Notes under the pieces: model-generated
Seen by the model: the letters and a program-made list of their open reading frames with translations, nothing else
Databases searched by the model: none
Told to the model about the DNA's origin: nothing
Shown here: in pieces, positions 13,581 to 15,859 of the stretch
Layout of the letters: the number at the start of each line of letters is the position of its first letter
How positions within the stretch are numbered: the stretch's first letter is position 1
Origin: Dehalococcoidales bacterium
GTDB lineage: Bacteria; Chloroflexota; Dehalococcoidia; Dehalococcoidales; UBA2162
Assembly: GCA_016844285.1 (NCBI GenBank)
Contig: JAENIS010000045.1
Coordinates: 1-15,859, forward strand
Reading direction: 5' to 3'
Length of the DNA: 15,859 bases
Translations under genes and position numbers: made by a program

Positions 13581-14287
13581 ATAATATCGCCACGATTGCC
13601 CTCAAGGAGTTCAAGTCCTATCTGTCTTCGCCCATGGCCTACATCGTCACGGGCATCTTTCTGGTGCTGACCGGTTTCTTCTTTAGCATGAGCCCATCAA
13701 CCTATTCCGAGACCAGCCTCGAGAGCTTCCTGCAGGCCGGTGAGTTCCTGCTACTATTGCTGGCATCAGTGCTCACCATGCGTTTGCTGGCGGAAGAAAG
13801 GAAGATAGGGACTATTGAGCTACTGATGACGGCACCGGTGAGAGAGAGCGAGGTTATCATCGGCAAGTTCCTGGGTAGTCTGGGTACTCTGGTGGCGATG
13901 CTGGCTCTCACTCTCTACTATCCTATCCTGTTAATGTTGTTTGGCGACCCGGACCTGGGGCCGATTGGCACCGGTTATCTCGGACTCTTTCTTTTCGGCG
14001 CGACTTCTCTGGCGGTGGGTATATTTGCCTCGTCACTGACCTCAAACCAGATCGTCTCGGCGGTAGTTGCCGGCGGAATTCTCTTTGCCCTGTTTTTCTT
14101 GGGCGCCGCCGCCGATTTCCTGCCCAAAGCCCTCGGGCAGGTCATTGGCTATCTTTCCATTGCCTACTACTTTCCTGACTTTACGAGGGGCATAATCGAT
14201 ACCAGGGGCATAATCTATTATCTAAGTATGACCGCTCTGTTTCTGTTCCTGGCGATAAGGTCTCTCGAAAACAGCCGGTGGAGTTAG
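13577..14287 (+). CDS. ABC-2 permease, GldF-like, 236 aa
   Basis: This is an integral inner-membrane protein with about six hydrophobic segments (near 20-38, 53-70, 98-121, 131-152, 158-178 and 213-229). The conserved LTMRLLAEERKIGTIELLMT (65-84) between segments 2 and 3 is diagnostic for the GldF/NosY-type ABC-2 permeases and contacts the ATPase. The start is GTG 13577, overlapping the ATPase stop. It is followed after 1 bp by the auxiliary-subunit gene. Together with it the protein forms the membrane channel; the substrate is unknown. Confidence 0.9.
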   Translation: MNNIATIALKEFKSYLSSPMAYIVTGIFLVLTGFFFSMSPSTYSETSLESFLQAGEFLLLLLASVLTMRLLAEERKIGTIELLMTAPVRESEVIIGKFLGSLGTLVAMLALTLYYPILLMLFGDPDLGPIGTGYLGLFLFGATSLAVGIFASSLTSNQIVSAVVAGGILFALFFLGAAADFLPKALGQVIGYLSIAYYFPDFTRGIIDTRGIIYYLSMTALFLFLAIRSLENSRWS

Positions 14288-14288
14288 G

Positions 14289-15842
14289 ATGCAGACTACC
14301 CCTAAAGCTTACGGATATGCTGGACTGATTGCCGTGCTCGGGCTGGTTGCCCTTCTCGTCAGCCTTGTCGTGATGCTCCTCTTACCCGATATACGCTTCG
14401 CTGCCTGGGCAATCTTGGTGTTAGGCATACTGCTCCTGGCCGCCGCCTTTATCATTAACTTCAGGCAGGTTAGTCACGCCGTCGCCGGCCGGCGCGGCCG
14501 GTTCAGTACTGGCTCGACGGTAATGACATCAATCTTTATCGGCATCATCCTTTTAGCCAATGCCCTTAGCATCGGCGCCTACAAACGCTTTGACCTCAGT
14601 ATGCTGGCACAATTCACCCTCGCCGACCAGACCAAGGATATTCTCGCCAAGTTGGAAACTCCGGTAGAGGCTTTGGGCTTCTTTGGTGCCACAGACCCTT
14701 ACGGTACTAACGGCTATGCCACCAGCTTGCTCAATGAGTACCAGAATTATACGGACAAACTAACGGTAAAAACCATTGACCCTGATGCTCATCCGGAAGA
14801 GGCCAGGAAGTACGGCATAACGGGATATGGTGCTTATGGTAAGATAGTCTTCGAAAGCCAGAACCGGCGCCGGCTGGTGTCACCGCAGGACATCGCCGAA
14901 GGCGCCGAACATGCCTTTACCAGCGCCATCCTGGAGGTCACCGGGACAGTGCAAAAAAAGGTCTATTTCCTCATCGGGCATGATGAGCGCGATATTAATT
15001 CCACTGCTGCCAGTGGTTATAGCTCCGTCTTGGAAGGTTTACGCACCGACCTTTACCAGGTGGAAACGCTTAGCCTCCTTACCTCGCCGGGCATACCCCA
15101 GGATGCCGCTGTGCTCGTCATTGCCGCCCCACAAAAGGCCCTCTCCTCCCGTGAAATCGCCACCATCATGGTCTATCTGGCAGGTGGAGGGCAAGTCCTG
15201 ATTCTAGCTGACCCTGACCCTCCGCCCGGGCTAGATATCATTATCGCCCCCTGGCTGGTTAGCATCGAGAGCGGCACGGTTATCGACCCTACTTCCTATG
15301 TTGCTCCCAAGAAGACTCTCCCCAGTGTGACCTCGGAGAGAAATGTCTTTGGCCTGCCCATTACCTACTTCCCCGGTGCTGCGGCGATTATCCCTCAGGA
15401 GAAGATACCACAGGGCATCCAGATACTGGCACTGGTCAAGACAACCAAGGATAGCTGGGTGGAAAAGGATTTCGACCCGGAAAAGGACCCCACTTTTGAT
15501 GCAGGGAAGGATACTCTCGGTCCCTTCCCTCTTGGTGTCCTTATTGCCGCCCAGTCGAGTGGGGGCGCCGAGGGCAAACTGACCCGCCTGGCGGTCATCG
15601 GCGATTCTGACTTTGCCTCCAACGAGCACTTCCGGAACGGTAATAACAGCGACCTTTTTCTCAACTCGGTCAACTGGCTGGCTGAGGAGGCTGAATTAAT
15701 TACCATTCGCCGCCAGGTTCTCCCCTTCCGCCGGCTGGTTGTTGACCAGCCAACAGCCAATTTTATCAACTACTCCAGTATCGGGGTGTTACCACTGCTC
15801 GTATTGATTACCGGGGCCGTCATCTGGTGGCGACGAAGGTAG
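14289..15842 (+). CDS. GldG-like ABC-associated membrane protein, 517 aa
   Basis: This is the auxiliary subunit of the ABC system. Three N-terminal hydrophobic segments (about 11-32, 37-57, 79-98) precede a large extracytoplasmic domain, and a final membrane anchor lies at 496-513, ending in WWRRR. After the third segment the typical RFDLS-x8-L-x-DQTKDIL and a PVEALGFFG strand open the ABC_transp_aux domain (PF09822 type). Later features are KKVYFLIGHDERDI and the A-x-L-V-I-A-A-P-x-K and IMVYLAGGGQVLIL-like strands of an IFT52/GldG fold. The three extra N-terminal segments suggest part of the permease function may reside here. The ATG lies 1 bp after the permease stop, so expression is coupled. 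Confidence 0.88.
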   Translation: MQTTPKAYGYAGLIAVLGLVALLVSLVVMLLLPDIRFAAWAILVLGILLLAAAFIINFRQVSHAVAGRRGRFSTGSTVMTSIFIGIILLANALSIGAYKRFDLSMLAQFTLADQTKDILAKLETPVEALGFFGATDPYGTNGYATSLLNEYQNYTDKLTVKTIDPDAHPEEARKYGITGYGAYGKIVFESQNRRRLVSPQDIAEGAEHAFTSAILEVTGTVQKKVYFLIGHDERDINSTAASGYSSVLEGLRTDLYQVETLSLLTSPGIPQDAAVLVIAAPQKALSSREIATIMVYLAGGGQVLILADPDPPPGLDIIIAPWLVSIESGTVIDPTSYVAPKKTLPSVTSERNVFGLPITYFPGAAAIIPQEKIPQGIQILALVKTTKDSWVEKDFDPEKDPTFDAGKDTLGPFPLGVLIAAQSSGGAEGKLTRLAVIGDSDFASNEHFRNGNNSDLFLNSVNWLAEEAELITIRRQVLPFRRLVVDQPTANFINYSSIGVLPLLVLITGAVIWWRRR

Positions 15843-15843
15843 T

Positions 15844-15859
15844 GTGAGTTGGAAACCTC
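15844..15859 (+). CDS. Possible 5' end of the next operon gene, cut by the window edge
   Basis: After the TAG of the GldG-like gene a GTG (15844-15846) opens a frame reading MSWKP to the window end, with GAAGG about 4 bp upstream. In this type of operon the next gene often encodes a DUF4340-type extracytoplasmic protein, whose N-terminus is a short basic stretch before a membrane anchor; that identity is inference from gene order only. Confidence 0.35.

Overview
The window reads like a chromosomal segment of an anaerobic bacterium of moderate-to-high GC. The gene set (2-hydroxyacyl-CoA dehydratase-like subunits, class III CoA-transferases, 4Fe-4S proteins, a parvulin-type PPIase and a Gld-like ABC exporter) would fit Dehalococcoidia or a related Chloroflexota lineage. 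That assignment is inference from gene content and style; no rRNA or tRNA marker is present.

Layout. (1) Positions 1-860 are visibly A+T-rich and unlike the rest. They hold an unrecognised 224-aa gene and the 5' end of a translationally coupled partner that runs off the left edge, both on the minus strand, behind a perfect sigma70-type promoter (TTGACA-N16-TATAAT). (2) Positions 895-4137, minus strand: a five-gene operon, in transcription order a 280-aa ferredoxin-domain protein, a 97-aa two-cluster ferredoxin, a 206-aa protein with an ATC-hydrolase-like C-terminus, an SDR dehydrogenase, and a 195-aa protein built from an internal duplication. A candidate promoter lies at 4239-4268. Its -10 box is one arm of an 18-bp dyad that is tandemly duplicated, which looks like an operator. 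(3) Positions 4138-4831 are a non-coding, repeat-rich divergent region packed with short perfect hairpins and ending in the promoter of (4) an MFS transporter (4832-6088, plus strand). (5) Positions 6118-11195, minus strand: two 2-hydroxyacyl-CoA dehydratase-family subunits followed by two CaiB/BaiF-type CoA-transferases, with a strong promoter at 11244-11272. (6) Positions 11638 to the right edge, plus strand: a membrane-anchored parvulin PPIase, then ATPase, permease and auxiliary subunits of a GldA/GldF/GldG-like ABC system, overlapping or nearly abutting, and probably the first codons of a further gene.

How they may work together (inference). Regions 2, 4 and 5 could form one catabolic locus. 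The MFS protein would import an organic acid, the CoA-transferases would activate it, the dehydratase-like pair would act on the CoA ester using low-potential electrons delivered by the ferredoxins, and the SDR would handle a hydroxy/keto step. Several enzymes depart from family consensus at catalytic positions: the SDR has YxxxS in place of YxxxK, one CoA-transferase has Glu in place of the nucleophilic Asp, and the two dehydratase subunits have each lost some of the usual cluster cysteines. The chemistry may therefore not be the textbook one. No ATP-dependent dehydratase activator is in the window.

A dispersed hairpin repeat occurs as a full copy at 2274-2357 and as inverted half-copies bounding 4280-4765. 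A second, decayed repeat type lies at 11316-11396.
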